From NCBI GenBank assembly GCA_963840835.1, contig CAWJAM010000012.1:62001-126000 (forward strand): 64,000 nucleotides of DNA. Direction: 5' to 3'. How positions within the stretch are numbered: the first letter of the stretch is position 1; each line of letters begins with the position of its first letter. Below the pieces are notes generated by a model, which ran no database searches, was not told the origin of the DNA, and worked only from the letters and a program-made list of their open reading frames with translations. Below, in pieces: positions 26,108-36,500 of the stretch. Position numbers and translations under genes: made by a program. The stretch is from Rubrobacter_D sp963840835 (lineage in GTDB: Bacteria; Actinomycetota; Rubrobacteria; Rubrobacterales; Rubrobacteraceae).

Positions 26108-27444
26108 GCGGAGTTGGCGTAGTAGGCCAGTATCTTCTCGCTGCCAGGGGCTGGACTGTACCCTTCGCGCCCGGCCGATACTAGTCGCCGCAAAATGAGC
26201 GACTGCAAAGCGGCTTCGTAGTCGAGTGGTTCGCCCTGGGTGAGGCTTCGCGCGCGTGAGATCAGACCGTCCTCCGGAACGGGTCTCTCTGGGGCTTCGA
26301 TCAGGGCCCTGGCGACGAGCGGTACGGCCGCTGGAGGGACAGACTCGTTTATGGTTCGCATTAGAAGCTGGGCAAGTCTCGTGACCTCTTCGATCCGGTC
26401 CTCGCGCCCCAGTTCTGAGAACGAGATCCCACGCGTGGCCGCGTAGTGGCGCGCCGAGACCGGTGTCCCGATACCGACGGCGGCGGCTCCGAGACGAAAG
26501 CTGCCGCCTCGCCGCGTCCTTATGAGGTTTCTGGCCACTGACTCGGCCGTGGAGGCGAAGAACCCTCCGTACCCCCTGATTCCGGCGTTGGGACCACCAG
26601 GCTGAAGGAGGCTGTGGTCTTCTAGCACCCAATCGTAGTTGACGCCGACGGGCACGAAGAGGATGTCTTTGAGATCGGGGTCGAAATGCCTGAGCGTGTA
26701 ATCGAGCAGCCCTATCTTCGGCTCGCGGGGTCTTCCGTCACGGCTCAGTCCACCTTCGGGAAAGAAGGCTTGCGTGAGGCCGCCCTCGACGGCCATCTGG
26801 ACGAAGCGCTCGAGCACACGCCGATAGAGTTCGTCGCCGGAACCACGCCGCACGAAGAACGCGCCCATGCCCCCGATCAGCGGCCCCAGAGGCCAAACGA
26901 CGGCCCACTCCCCCGCCGCGTAGCTGAGGGCTGCACGATGTTCCATCACGTGAGCCAGTAGTATGTAGTCTATGTTGCTCCTGTGGTTCATTACGAAGAT
27001 GACGCTCGCATCTTCGTCCAGGATCTCGTCCAGGGCCGCGAGACCTCTTTTCGGGTCGACACGGACGTTGTAGAGGGACGTGGAGATCCAGGCCGCGAGC
27101 GGGATCCCGACCCTGAAGTACAAGAACGCGTTGAAGGAGGGTACGATCTCACGCGCATAGCGCCCGACCCTGGCCATCGCAACGGCCATCGAGACGCCGT
27201 TCTCGTCGGCGTAAGCCTCGGCGGCCCTGAGCAACTCCGGGTCGTGGGTGAGGCTGTGGATCAGGGCCCGCCGCCGGGTCAGCTTGAAGCTGGGTAGCTT
27301 GATCCCCCTACGCCCCACCTCCTCGACGATCCTTTCGGCCCTCTGCCTGAAGAACCATCGGACCGCGGGCACGAGCCTTCCGGCAACGAACAAGAGTATG
27401 ACGAGAACCAACCAGCCTCGTCGTCGGTACTTATCACCCAACAT
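26098..27444 (-). CDS. Glycerol-3-phosphate/dihydroxyacetone-phosphate acyltransferase-like protein (PlsB-like)
   Basis: 448 residues. One N-terminal membrane helix (about 10-28). Acyltransferase motif I NHRSNIDY (His-x4-Asp, about residues 152-158), motif II GAFFVRRGSGDELYRRVL and motif III FFPEGGLSRDGRPREPKIG follow the PlsB/GNPAT order. It would attach the first acyl chain in glycerolipid synthesis. GNPAT-like enzymes using dihydroxyacetone phosphate belong to the same superfamily and feed ether-lipid synthesis, which is of interest given the CarF-type gene at 37.3 kb. Convergent with the hydrolase gene. Confidence 0.85.
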   Translation of the reverse strand: MLGDKYRRRGWLVLVILLFVAGRLVPAVRWFFRQRAERIVEEVGRRGIKLPSFKLTRRRALIHSLTHDPELLRAAEAYADENGVSMAVAMARVGRYAREIVPSFNAFLYFRVGIPLAAWISTSLYNVRVDPKRGLAALDEILDEDASVIFVMNHRSNIDYILLAHVMEHRAALSYAAGEWAVVWPLGPLIGGMGAFFVRRGSGDELYRRVLERFVQMAVEGGLTQAFFPEGGLSRDGRPREPKIGLLDYTLRHFDPDLKDILFVPVGVNYDWVLEDHSLLQPGGPNAGIRGYGGFFASTAESVARNLIRTRRGGSFRLGAAAVGIGTPVSARHYAATRGISFSELGREDRIEEVTRLAQLLMRTINESVPPAAVPLVARALIEAPERPVPEDGLISRARSLTQGEPLDYEAALQSLILRRLVSAGREGYSPAPGSEKILAYYANSAYR

Positions 27445-27462
27445 CGTGCAGGTCCAACACCC

Positions 27463-28581
27463 CTATCGGCCCACCTGACCCATATCTTCCAGGCGCGACA
27501 GCGCGACCGCTGCCTCGTCCACGAGCCGTTCGACGATCTCAGCGGCCCCCTGTTCTTCCCCTATCAACCCGACGCCCTGGCCGGCGAGCAACGGCGAGTA
27601 ATCTCCGTCGTCGGCGGCCTGAGCGGCAGCGTAGATGTCACCAGCGGCCGCGCTATGGAGCAGCCAGCCAAGCGGCTCGGGACCTTCGCTTATGTACTCC
27701 TCGGCCAGGCGGTTGCGAAGTCCTCGCGCGGGACGTCCGGTGAAAGCGTGGGTTAGGATCGTATCCGTCTCGCCGGCTTCGAGGAGACGCTTGCGGTACG
27801 CGGGATGGGCACCGCTCTCGCGCGCCAGGAGAAAGCGGGTGCCGAGTTGCGCCCCCGAGGCGCCGAGCGAGAGCGCGGCGAGGAGGCCCCTTCCGTCCGA
27901 GATGCCGCCCGCGGCGACCACGGGTATATCTACCGAATCAACGACTCGCGGCACCAGCGCCATCGTCCCCACGAGCGGTACTTCCCTACCGGGACCGACC
28001 TCGAAGGTGGAGCGGTGGCCTCCGGCCTCAGCCCCCTGGGCCACGACGACATCCACGCCCCGCTCCGCCACACGAACTGCCTCCTCGGCCGTGGTGACCA
28101 TCGCCGTTACCATAACGCCCTCGCTGTGCGCCCGCTCCACTAGCTCTGCCGGGTCCCCGAGCGCCACGCTCAGCACCGGCACCCTCTCCTCGAAGACGAC
28201 CTCCAGTTGCTCCGCCAGCGGCGAAGGCGGCGCGGCAATGTCAGTGTTCCCGGGCGGCAGGTCCAATCTCTCCCTGAACCTGTCGAGGAAACGCTGGACC
28301 GATGCCACGTCCTCGTTCTCCCTTCCCGGAGGCGCTATCAGGAAGTTGACCCCGAAAGGTTTGTCGGTCCGCCCCTTGACCACCTTGATATCGTCCCGCA
28401 GCTTCTCGGGCGCCACCCGCGCACCCGCGAGCACCCCGAAGCCCCCAGCCTCGCATACGGCCGAGACGAGATCCGGCGTCGTCCATCCTCCGGCCATGGG
28501 CGCCTGGATAATGGGGTAACGGATGCCGAGCAGGTCACAAAGCGAAGTCGATAGAGAGCGGTGCGAACGCGATGACGCCAT
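27463..28581 (-). CDS. Nitronate monooxygenase / 2-nitropropane dioxygenase family flavoprotein
   Basis: 372 residues from ATG 28581, which follows GGGAGG; longer upstream reading is not supported. TIM-barrel FMN enzyme: YPIIQAPMAGGWTTPDLVSAV at the N-terminus, VVAQGAEAGGHRS (catalytic-type His, about residue 185), VVAAGGISDGRGLLAALSLGASGAQLGTRFL for phosphate binding. It oxidises nitronates such as propionate-3-nitronate; the family also contains FabK-type enoyl reductases, so the substrate is uncertain. It follows the acyltransferase gene's direction, with a short gap between them. Confidence 0.85.
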   Translation of the reverse strand: MASSRSHRSLSTSLCDLLGIRYPIIQAPMAGGWTTPDLVSAVCEAGGFGVLAGARVAPEKLRDDIKVVKGRTDKPFGVNFLIAPPGRENEDVASVQRFLDRFRERLDLPPGNTDIAAPPSPLAEQLEVVFEERVPVLSVALGDPAELVERAHSEGVMVTAMVTTAEEAVRVAERGVDVVVAQGAEAGGHRSTFEVGPGREVPLVGTMALVPRVVDSVDIPVVAAGGISDGRGLLAALSLGASGAQLGTRFLLARESGAHPAYRKRLLEAGETDTILTHAFTGRPARGLRNRLAEEYISEGPEPLGWLLHSAAAGDIYAAAQAADDGDYSPLLAGQGVGLIGEEQGAAEIVERLVDEAAVALSRLEDMGQVGR

Positions 28582-28921
28582 GAAATACCTCCCAACAAAC
28601 GGCCTGCGCGCGAGCCCACGAAAGGCTCGCCGCTTCGGTACTCGTCCCCGGAAAATATAACGCCCGCCTCCGCCACGCGATAGTCCTCGGCTACACAAAG
28701 TCCGGGCGAACGCCAACCACACGACGGAACACGCCCCCTCGCACGGCTGACAAGCGAAGCCCGAAGGGCTGAGCGTGCTGACAAGGCGCCAAAGGCGCCG
28801 TGCTGACAAGCCGTCTGGCGAAGCCTGGCGGCGTGCTGTGTAAGCTCGTTTACCCGGAGATGAGACGAACGCTGTTAGCATTCGCGACGTATACTCTCGA
28901 TATACTCTTTGATGGAAGAAG
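28582..28921. promoter_or_regulatory. Divergent region upstream of crtI with inverted-repeat DNA and tandem -10 boxes
   Basis: About 340 bases without a gene. From 28745 to 28845 there are short imperfect inverted segments (GCTGACAAG, GGCGCC-AAA-GGCGCC, TCTGGCGAAGCCTGGCG). Just before crtI are two TATACT boxes (28890-28895 and 28901-28906) in an 11-base direct repeat (TATACTCT). CGAAC (28866-28870) lies 17 bases upstream of CGTATAC (28888-28894), an arrangement similar to the ECF sigma promoter at 7471-7499. Confidence 0.45.
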
Positions 28922-30441
28922 GTGGGCGCTCTGGCGGCGCTATCGGCGGTGCCGAAGAAGCGGGTGGCTGTGATCGGGGCCGGAATGGGCGGCCTGGCGG
29001 CGGCGATCCGGCTGGCCGCCAAGGGCTTCGAGGTCGAGGTCTTCGAGAAGAACGACCAGGTCGGCGGACGAGTCGGGAAACTCGAGGCTGGAGGCTTCTC
29101 CTTCGATACTGGTCCTTCGCTCCTCCTGATGACCGACACGTATCGCGAGCTGTTCCGCACTGCGGGCCGAGACCTGGACGACTATGTGAGGCTCATACCC
29201 CTCGACGCCAACTACCGGGTAACGTTCGGCGACGGCGACGCCCTGACCATCCGGCGCACGCTCCCCGAGCTCGTCAAGGAACTGGAACGCATCGAGCCAG
29301 GCGTAACCCCGCGCTTCTACCGCTTTCTGGAAGACGCCTGCTACAAGTACCGACTCGGCCGCTCGGAGTTCGTGGAGCGAGACTTCGAAGGGGCCAGGGA
29401 CTTCTTCGGCGTACGCAACCTGCGGCTCCTCCTCAAGACGAAGGCCGTCAACAACTACTACCGCAGGGTCTCGAAGTACTTCGCCTCGGAGAAACTGCGG
29501 CAAGCGTTCTCCTTGCAGACGATGTACCTTGGCCTCTCCCCGTTCGAGGCGCCGGCGGTCTATTCGCTCCTCCCCTACACCGAGCTGGCCGAAGACGGCC
29601 TCTGGTTCCCAGAAGGAGGGATGTACTCCCTCATCGAGGCGATGGAGAGTCTCGCGACGGAGCTCGGCGTGAGGTTCCATCTGAACAGCCCGGTCGAGAG
29701 AGTCGTCGTTACCAAAGGCCGGGCGCGGGGCGTCAGGGTGAACGGCGACGAGATAGAGGCCGACGCCGTGCTGGCCAACGCGGACCTGCCCTACGCCTAC
29801 CGCGAGCTTCTCGGCGGGGCGGCTGACGGGGATTTCAGGCTGAGAAAGCGCGACAAGCTTCAGTACACAGCCTCCGCGTTCATGCTCTATCTCGGCGTCG
29901 ACGGGAAGCTCGGGGACATGGTGCACCACAACTTCTACCTCTCCGGGCGCTACAAGGAGAACTTCGAGGCGATATTCCGGGATCACAGGCTGCCCGACGA
30001 CCCCTCGTTCTACGCCGTCGTCCCAACCAAGACGGAGCCGCGCATGGCCCCTGAGGGGATGGAGAGCCTCTTCGTGCTCGTCCCCGTGCCGCACCTCGGG
30101 CCGAACGTGGACTGGGACCGGGACAGCGACGCGTTCCGAGGAAAAAGTCTACGGCTTGCTGGAGCAGCCGGTGCGGACTCGACAGTAGGCGCGTCGTCTA
30201 CGAGAAGGTGAGGACGCCGCTCGACTGGCGCGACGAGTACAACCTGGAGGAGGGGGCCGCGTTCGGCATCGGGCACGGCATCTTCCAGGTCGGATACTTT
30301 CGGCCGCCGATGGTGTCGAAAGTCATTGAAGGGATGTACTTCGTGGGCGCGAGCACCAGGCCGGGTACGGGCGTGCCGCTGGTTACGATAGGCGCCAGGC
30401 TCGTGGCCGACCGCATGGGGCGCGAGGTCGGCGGACCGTGA
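28922..30441 (+). CDS. crtI: Phytoene desaturase/dehydrogenase, with two frameshifts near the 3' end
   Basis: About 505 residues when joined, starting at GTG 28922. FAD-binding GAGMGGLAAAIRLAAKGFEVEVFEKND (Rossmann Gly motif about residues 19-24) and FDTGPSLLLM follow the CrtI family. The frame is lost at CGAGGAAAAAG (about 30138-30146, one extra base) and again about 30175-30185. It resumes with VYEKVRTPLDWRDEYNLEEG and the C-terminal family motif MYFVGASTRPGTGVPLVTIGA. Introduces the conjugated double bonds into phytoene to give lycopene-type products. Its end overlaps crtB by GTGA. Both indels look like sequencing errors. Confidence 0.9.
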
Positions 30442-31385
30442 GGCTCGACCCGGCCGGCGGCAAGAAGCTCGACGGCGGGCTCTCGCTCGCCGAGGCCTAC
30501 GAGCTGTGCCGCAGGGTGCAGAAGTCGCACAGCAGGACCTACTACTTCTCGACCCGTCTCTTCCCCGCCGAGGTCAGGCCCCGCGTGCACGCCCTCTACG
30601 CCTTCATGCGTTACGCCGACGAAATAGTGGACACCCCCCACGACCTGCCCCTCGACGCGCAGCTCTCCGTACTGGAGGAGTTCGAGGCCGAGACGCTGGC
30701 GGCCATCTCGGGGGAAGAAGTCCCCAACCCCATCCTGCGCGCCTACGCCGACACGGTACGCGTCTGCGGCATCGACCCCGAGACCATAACCGCCTTCATG
30801 GAGAGCATGAAGATGGACACCCGCGTCTTTCGGTACCCGACGTACTCGGACCTCGAAGCCTACACCTACGGGAGCGCCGCCGTCGTCGGCCTGATGATGT
30901 GCAGGGTCGTCGGCGCGGCCGACGGGAGGGCCGACCGCCACGCCGAGGCTCTTGGCGTCGCCATGCAGCTCTCGAACTTTCTGCGCGACGTCGGGGAGGA
31001 CTGGCGGCGCGGACGGGTGTACTTGCCGCTGGAGGATCTGGAGCGCTTCGGTTACACGGAGCAGGATCTCGCATCAGGCGTCGTCGACGAGCGTTTCGTT
31101 GCGCTCATGCAATTCGAGATAGACCGGGCGCGCAAGCTCTACGAGGTCGCCGACGAGGGGATGGGCTACATCCCGAGGGGGCGGCGTTTCCCTGTCGTCG
31201 TGGCGCGCGAGCTGTACGCGGCGATCCTCGACCGCATCGAAGCCCAAGACTACGACGTCTACGCGCGCAGGGCGCAAATCTCGCGGCCAGGGAAACTGGT
31301 CGTTGCGGCCCGCTGCGCCGCGCGCGACCCCGGTGAGATCTCCGCCCGCGTCCGCCAGTCTTGGGGAGTAGGGAGTAGAGAATAG
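30438..31385 (+). CDS. crtB: Phytoene synthase
   Basis: 315 residues from GTG 30438, overlapping the crtI stop by four bases. Condenses two geranylgeranyl diphosphates to phytoene. Both Asp-rich Mg2+/diphosphate motifs are present: MRYADEIVD (about residues 57-65) and NFLRDVGEDWRRGRVYLP (about 178-195). YGSAAVVGLMMCRV is the conserved central helix. The last codons (WGVGSRE) fall within a GGGAGTA repeat. No cyclase, ketolase or geranylgeranyl synthase gene is adjacent. Confidence 0.93.
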   Translation: MRLDPAGGKKLDGGLSLAEAYELCRRVQKSHSRTYYFSTRLFPAEVRPRVHALYAFMRYADEIVDTPHDLPLDAQLSVLEEFEAETLAAISGEEVPNPILRAYADTVRVCGIDPETITAFMESMKMDTRVFRYPTYSDLEAYTYGSAAVVGLMMCRVVGAADGRADRHAEALGVAMQLSNFLRDVGEDWRRGRVYLPLEDLERFGYTEQDLASGVVDERFVALMQFEIDRARKLYEVADEGMGYIPRGRRFPVVVARELYAAILDRIEAQDYDVYARRAQISRPGKLVVAARCAARDPGEISARVRQSWGVGSRE

Positions 31386-31408
31386 GGGAAGACTAAACCC
31401 TACTCCCC
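31363..31408. repeat. GGGGAGTAGGG inverted repeat at the crtB 3' end
   Basis: GGGGAGTAGGG (31363-31373) and CCCTACTCCCC (31398-31408) form an 11-bp perfect stem. The left side is a degenerate tandem of GGGAGTA units that supplies the end of crtB. It probably serves as terminator. Confidence 0.55.
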
Positions 31409-31487
31409 ATTCTCCCGAGACGGCGGCGGTTTGAAATGCCGGTCTTGGCGTGCTGTAATGGACTGGTCACGGGTCGCAAAACCGTGA

Positions 31488-31600
31488 CGCTCATCGAGAG
31501 CGGTGGAGGGACGGGCCCTTTGAAGCCGCGGCAACCGGCGAGGAGCTTACGCCTCGTGGCAGGTGCCAACTCCCGCGGAGCAGACTCCGGAAGATGAGGT
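31488..31600 (+). ncRNA. SAM-I (S-box) riboswitch
   Basis: The conserved S-box order is present: CTCATC-GAGAGCGGTGGAGGGA, GGCCCTTTGAAGCCGCGGCAACC, GGTGCCAACTCC and the closing GAAGATGAG pairing with the start to make P1. It precedes two methionine-pathway genes. S-adenosylmethionine binding should switch the downstream genes off. A further stem-loop at 31618-31658 contains the ribosome binding site. Confidence 0.95.
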
Positions 31601-31617
31601 TAATGGGTAGTCGCTAG

Positions 31618-31658
31618 CCTCTCTCCTCCGCGCGAAAGTGTGATGAAAACGAGAGAGG
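31618..31658 (+). promoter_or_regulatory. Expression-platform hairpin masking the ribosome binding site
   Basis: CCTCTCTC (31618-31625) can pair with GAGAGAGG (31651-31658). The right arm is the ribosome binding site of the TTG start at 31666, and TTTT follows the stem. It may work by hiding the binding site or as a weak terminator. Confidence 0.6.
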
Positions 31659-31665
31659 TTTTGTC

Positions 31666-33513
31666 TTGAGCCCGAACCTTAGAGAGCTCCTGGAGAAGCG
31701 AGTCCTGATCGGGGACGGTGCCGTGGGCACGCTCCTGGGAGAACGCGGTGTCGGCTTCGGACACCCCTATGCCCGCGCGAACCTCTCCCACCCCGGGATG
31801 GTCACGAGCATCCACGAGGAGTACCTGAGGGCCGGCGCGGACGTGATCGAGACCAATACCTTCGCCGCCAACCGCTTCAAGCTCGAGACCCACGACCTGG
31901 AAGACAGGGTGGGCGAGGTCAACGCCGAAGGAGCCGCCCTCGCCCTCGCGGCGGCGAAGTCCGTCGCAGGAACCAAAGACAGGGCGCTCGTCCTCGGGGC
32001 TATAGGTCCCATGGGGCGTCCGCTCGCCCCCATCGGCCCCGTCGGCCCAGATGAGGCGCGGTCCGTCTTCCTGGAGCAGGCCGAGGCGCTCCTCGAAGGC
32101 GGGGCCGACGCCATCCTGCTGGAGACCTTCCCAGACCTCGTCGAGCTAAGGCTCGCCTACGAGGCGGTCGAACCTTTGGGCGCGCCTGTACTGGCGTACA
32201 AGACCTTCGTCGAGGACGGCGAGACGCTCGACGAAGGGCTGCCCCACCGGGCGGCGCGCGAGATCTCCTCCTGGGGCGCCGCCCTTGCGGGGGCGAACTG
32301 CACCGTAGGTCCGCAACGGATGGTGCAGATCATCGACCAGATGTCCGACGGGGCAGGACCCGTCGCAGCCTTCCCAAACCCCAGCCTGCCCCAGCTCGTT
32401 GATGGCCACATCCGCTTTCGGCGGCACACGCACCACTTCGCCCAGTACGGCGTGAAGCTCGCCGAGGCCGGCGCGCGGCTCGTGGGCGGCTGCTGCGGGA
32501 CCACCCCGGCCCACATAAGGGCGCTCGCCGAAGCGTTGCGGGACTTCAAGGTCTCCGGTGCCAGGGCGCGCCGCCCCTTGCCCATCGTGGAGCGGGCCGA
32601 GCGCGCCGAGGTTGCGTCCGAGCCCGTCTCGGAGTTCGCCGAGCGGTTGCGGATGGGCTTCGCCGTCACGGTCGAGGTGGATCTCCCGCGCGGCAACGAG
32701 ATAACTCAGGTCGTCGAAGCTGCGCGGCGCTTGAAGGAACGCGGCGTCCACGCCATAGACATCTCCGACGGGGCGCGGGCGAGGCTCAGGATGCACCCCG
32801 TGGCGGCGGCCAGGATCGTCCAGGACGAGGCTGGCATCGAGGTCGTCTCCCACATCTCCTGCAGGGACAGGAACATCATAGGGTTGCAGGCTGACCTGCT
32901 CGGGGCGGCGGCGCTAGGGATAAAAAACATCCTCGCCGTGACGGGCGACCCGGCCCAGATCGGGGACTACCCGGAGGCGACCTCGGTCTTCGACACCGAC
33001 TCTGTGGGCCTCGTGCACGTCCTCTCCAAGATGAACCGGGGAGAGGACCTGGCAGGAAACCCCATCGGCGAGCCGCCGGGCTTCCTGATCGGGGCCTCTT
33101 TCAACCCGACGGCGGAAGATCTGGACGAGGAGGTCGCCAAGCTCAGGCGCAAGGTCGAGGCGGGGGCGCACGCCTTCTGGACGCAGCCGGTCTTCGAGAT
33201 AGAAGCCCTGGAGAACGCTCTGGGACGTATTGGAGACGATGGGGTCTGCATCCTGCTCGGCCTCATGCCGCTACGCAGCGCCCGCCAGGCCGAGTTCCTC
33301 CACCACGAGGTCCCCGGTATATGTATCCCCAGGCACGTCCGCGAGAGACTCGCCGCCCTCTCCCCCGAGGACGCCCCGAAATACGGCGTCGAGGTAGCCC
33401 AGAACCTGCTCGTCGAGGCGCAGCCCCTGGTGGGCGGCGCGTACATAATGCCGCCGGCCAGCGCCCCCGAACTCGCCGGGGACGTAATCGAGGCGATCGG
33501 CGTCAGAAGTTGA
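31666..33513 (+). CDS. Bifunctional homocysteine S-methyltransferase / 5,10-methylenetetrahydrofolate reductase
   Basis: 615 residues, TTG start. N-terminal homocysteine methyltransferase (about 1-295) with GDGAVGTLLGERG, the first zinc Cys in ALAGANCTVGP and the paired Cys in VGGCCGTTP. C-terminal MetF-type TIM barrel (about 315-610) with FAVTVEVDLPRGNE, SHISCRDRN, ILAVTGDPAQ and AGAHAFWTQPVFE. This fusion (YitJ-like) couples making methyl-THF with methyl transfer to homocysteine; the partner MetH follows directly. Controlled by the upstream SAM riboswitch. Confidence 0.93.
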   Translation: MSPNLRELLEKRVLIGDGAVGTLLGERGVGFGHPYARANLSHPGMVTSIHEEYLRAGADVIETNTFAANRFKLETHDLEDRVGEVNAEGAALALAAAKSVAGTKDRALVLGAIGPMGRPLAPIGPVGPDEARSVFLEQAEALLEGGADAILLETFPDLVELRLAYEAVEPLGAPVLAYKTFVEDGETLDEGLPHRAAREISSWGAALAGANCTVGPQRMVQIIDQMSDGAGPVAAFPNPSLPQLVDGHIRFRRHTHHFAQYGVKLAEAGARLVGGCCGTTPAHIRALAEALRDFKVSGARARRPLPIVERAERAEVASEPVSEFAERLRMGFAVTVEVDLPRGNEITQVVEAARRLKERGVHAIDISDGARARLRMHPVAAARIVQDEAGIEVVSHISCRDRNIIGLQADLLGAAALGIKNILAVTGDPAQIGDYPEATSVFDTDSVGLVHVLSKMNRGEDLAGNPIGEPPGFLIGASFNPTAEDLDEEVAKLRRKVEAGAHAFWTQPVFEIEALENALGRIGDDGVCILLGLMPLRSARQAEFLHHEVPGICIPRHVRERLAALSPEDAPKYGVEVAQNLLVEAQPLVGGAYIMPPASAPELAGDVIEAIGVRS

Positions 33514-33517
33514 CCGG

Positions 33518-36500
33518 ATGGAACGGGAGCTGATGGTTCTTCAACGCAACAGGAACGAAGAGAGACAAGCCCGGCTACACGAGTTCAAGGCGCTCCTGAA
33601 GGAACGCATCGTATTGCTGGACTGCGCTATGGGGACCATGATCCAGTCTTACCAGCTCTCCGAGGAAGACTACCGGGGGGAGCGCTTCGCCGACCATCCA
33701 GGGGAGCTCGCTGGCAACAACGACCTGCTTTCGATCACGCAGCCGCAGATCATCCGCGCCATCCACGAGGCCGCGATGGAGGCCGGCTCCGACATCATCG
33801 AGACCAACACTTTCAGCTCGACCTCCATCGCCCAGGCGGACTACAAGACGGAGGATCTGGCCTACGAATTGAACTACGAGGCGGCCCGCATCGCCCGCGA
33901 GGCGGCCGACGCCTACGCGACGACGGAGAGGCCACGCTTCGTAGCTGGCGCCCTGGGGCCGACGAACCGGACGGCTTCGCTCTCGCCCGACGTCAACAAC
34001 CCCGGCTTCAGGAACATCACCTTCGACGAGCTCGCCGAATCTTACGCGGAGGCGGCGCGCGGGCTCGTCGAGGGAGGGGCTGACCTGCTGCTCGTCGAGA
34101 CCGTCTTCGACACCCTCAACGCCAAGGCGGCCATATTCGGGATCACGGGGTATTTAGAAGCAGAAGACCTCGACGTTCCCGTCATGATCTCCGGCACGAT
34201 CACCGACGCGAGCGGACGTACCCTCTCGGGGCAGGTAACCGAGGCCTTCTGGAACTCCGTGCGCCACGCGGAGCCTATTAGCATAGGGCTGAACTGCGCG
34301 CTCGGGTCGAAGGAGCTCAGGCAGTACGTGGAGGAGCTCTCCCGGATATCCGACGTGCCCGTGAGCGCCTACCCCAACGCCGGTCTCCCGAACGAGTTTG
34401 GCGAGTACGACGAGACGCCCGAGATGATGGCGGCCGAAATCGGGGAGTGGGCCGAGGCGGGATGGCTAAACATCGTCGGCGGCTGCTGCGGGACGACCCC
34501 GGATCACATAAGAGCCATTGCCGAAGCCGTCTCCGGCCACCCGCCGCGCGAGATACCAGAGATTCCGAAGAGACTGCGGCTCTCGGGGCTAGAACCTTGG
34601 AACGTCGGGCCCGACTCCCTGTTCGTGAACGTCGGGGAGCGGACCAACGTCACCGGCTCCGCGCGGTTCAAGGACCTCATACTGAACGAAGACTACGAGA
34701 CGGCCCTGGAGGTGGCGCGAAGCCAGGTTGAGAACGGGGCCCAGGTTATAGACGTAAACATGGACGAGGGGATGCTCGACGGCGAGGATGCAATGGTCCG
34801 TTTCCTCAACCTCGTGGCGGCGGAGCCCGACATCTCGCGGGTGCCGGTCATGATCGACTCCTCAAGGTGGTCTATCGTAGAGGCCGGACTGAAGCGGGTG
34901 CAGGGCAGGGCCATCGTGAACTCCATCAGCCTGAAGGAGGGCGAGGAGGAGTTCGTCAGGCAGGCGCGGCTCGTGAAGCGCTACGGCGCGGCGGTGATCG
35001 TCATGGCCTTCGACGAGAAGGGTCAGGCCGACACGAAGGATAGGAAGGTCGAGGTCTGCAAGCGCGCCTACCGCGTACTTACGGAAGAGGTCGGCTTCCC
35101 GCCCGAGGACATCATCCTCGACCCGAACGTGTTCGCCATCGCCACTGGCATCGAAGAGCACGACAACTACGGCGTCGACTTCATCGAGGCCGTGCGTGAG
35201 ATCAACGAGACCCTACCCCACGCCAAAACCTCGGGGGGCATCTCGAACGTCTCGTTCTCATTCAGGGGCAACAACCCCGTGCGGGAGGCCATCCACGCCG
35301 TGTTCCTATACCACGCCATAGGGGCTGGCCTGACGATGGGCATAGTCAACGCCGGCCAGCTCGCGGTCTACGACGAGATAGACGAAGAGTTGCGCCAAGC
35401 CGTCGAGGACGTTGTATCGAACCGCCGTCCCGACTCGACCGAACGCCTGCTCGGCCTGGCGGAGAAGTATCGCGACCAGGGCGACGCGGTACCTGACGAG
35501 AGAGACCAGGAGTGGCGAAGCTGGCCGGTCGAGAGGCGACTCGAGCACGCCCTCGTCAAGGGCATCGCCGAGTTCGTCGAGGAGGATACCGAGGAGGCAC
35601 GTCATGGAGCCGAACGCCCGCTCGACGTGATCGAAGGCCCCCTCATGGACGGTATGAACGTCGTCGGGGATCTGTTCGGGTCGGGAAGGATGTTCCTGCC
35701 GCAGGTCGTGAAGAGCGCCCGCGTGATGAAGAGGGCCGTAGCCTACCTCATCCCGTTTATCGAGGAGAGTCAGGGTGAGGCCCGCAAGGCCAACGGCACG
35801 GTGGTGATGGCTACCGTCAAGGGCGACGTGCACGACATCGGGAAGAACATCGTCGGGGTCGTGCTCCAGTGCAATAACTTCGAGGTGATAGACCTGGGCG
35901 TCATGGTGCCTTCGGCGAAGATCCTGGAGACGGCTAGAGAGAAGAACGCCGACATTATAGGTCTCTCCGGCCTCATAACGCCCAGTCTCGACGAGATGGT
36001 TCACAACGCGAAGGAGATGCAGCGCGAAGGCTTCGAGATACCGTTGCTCATCGGCGGGGCGACGACCTCCCAGACGCACACGGCGGTCAAGATAGCGCCC
36101 GGCTACGACCGGCCCGTGATCCACGTCAAAGACGCCTCGCGCGCCGTCGGCGTGGTCCAGAACCTCGTAAGCGAAGGACGCAAGGCCGCCTACGCCGACC
36201 AGATCGCCGCCGACTACGAGGAGGTCCGCCGCAAGCACGCGGGCCGCCGCTCGAAGACCCGCCTCACGACCCTGCAGAGGGCGCGCGCCAACGGGATGAA
36301 GATCGACTGGGACGCCTACACGCCACCGCAGCCCAACGTCCTCGGGGTGCGCACGTTCGACGATTACGCCCTAAAGGAGATATGGCCTTACATAGACTGG
36401 ACCCCTTTCTTCCACTCCTGGCAACTTAAGGGGAGCTATCCGAAGATACTCGACGACCCGGAGAAGGGCGTGGAGGCCAGAAAGCTCTTCGCCGACGCGC

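Noticed and set aside
27463..29160. 565-codon version of the nitronate monooxygenase
   Set aside because: The extra N-terminus overlaps the crtI gene and intergenic repeats; GGGAGG and homology place the start at 28581.
28940..30094. Long minus-strand open frame (384 codons) opposite crtI
   Set aside because: It is the mirror of a strongly conserved gene; high GC with third-position bias opens antisense frames. The product has no recognisable domain.
31440..31665. Possible second riboswitch or tRNA before metH operon
   Set aside because: Conserved elements fit a single SAM-I aptamer; the remaining hairpin is explained as expression platform and no cloverleaf can be drawn.
35306..36238. Minus-strand open frame opposite metH
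   Set aside because: Antisense to the cobalamin-binding domain of metH; no independent evidence.
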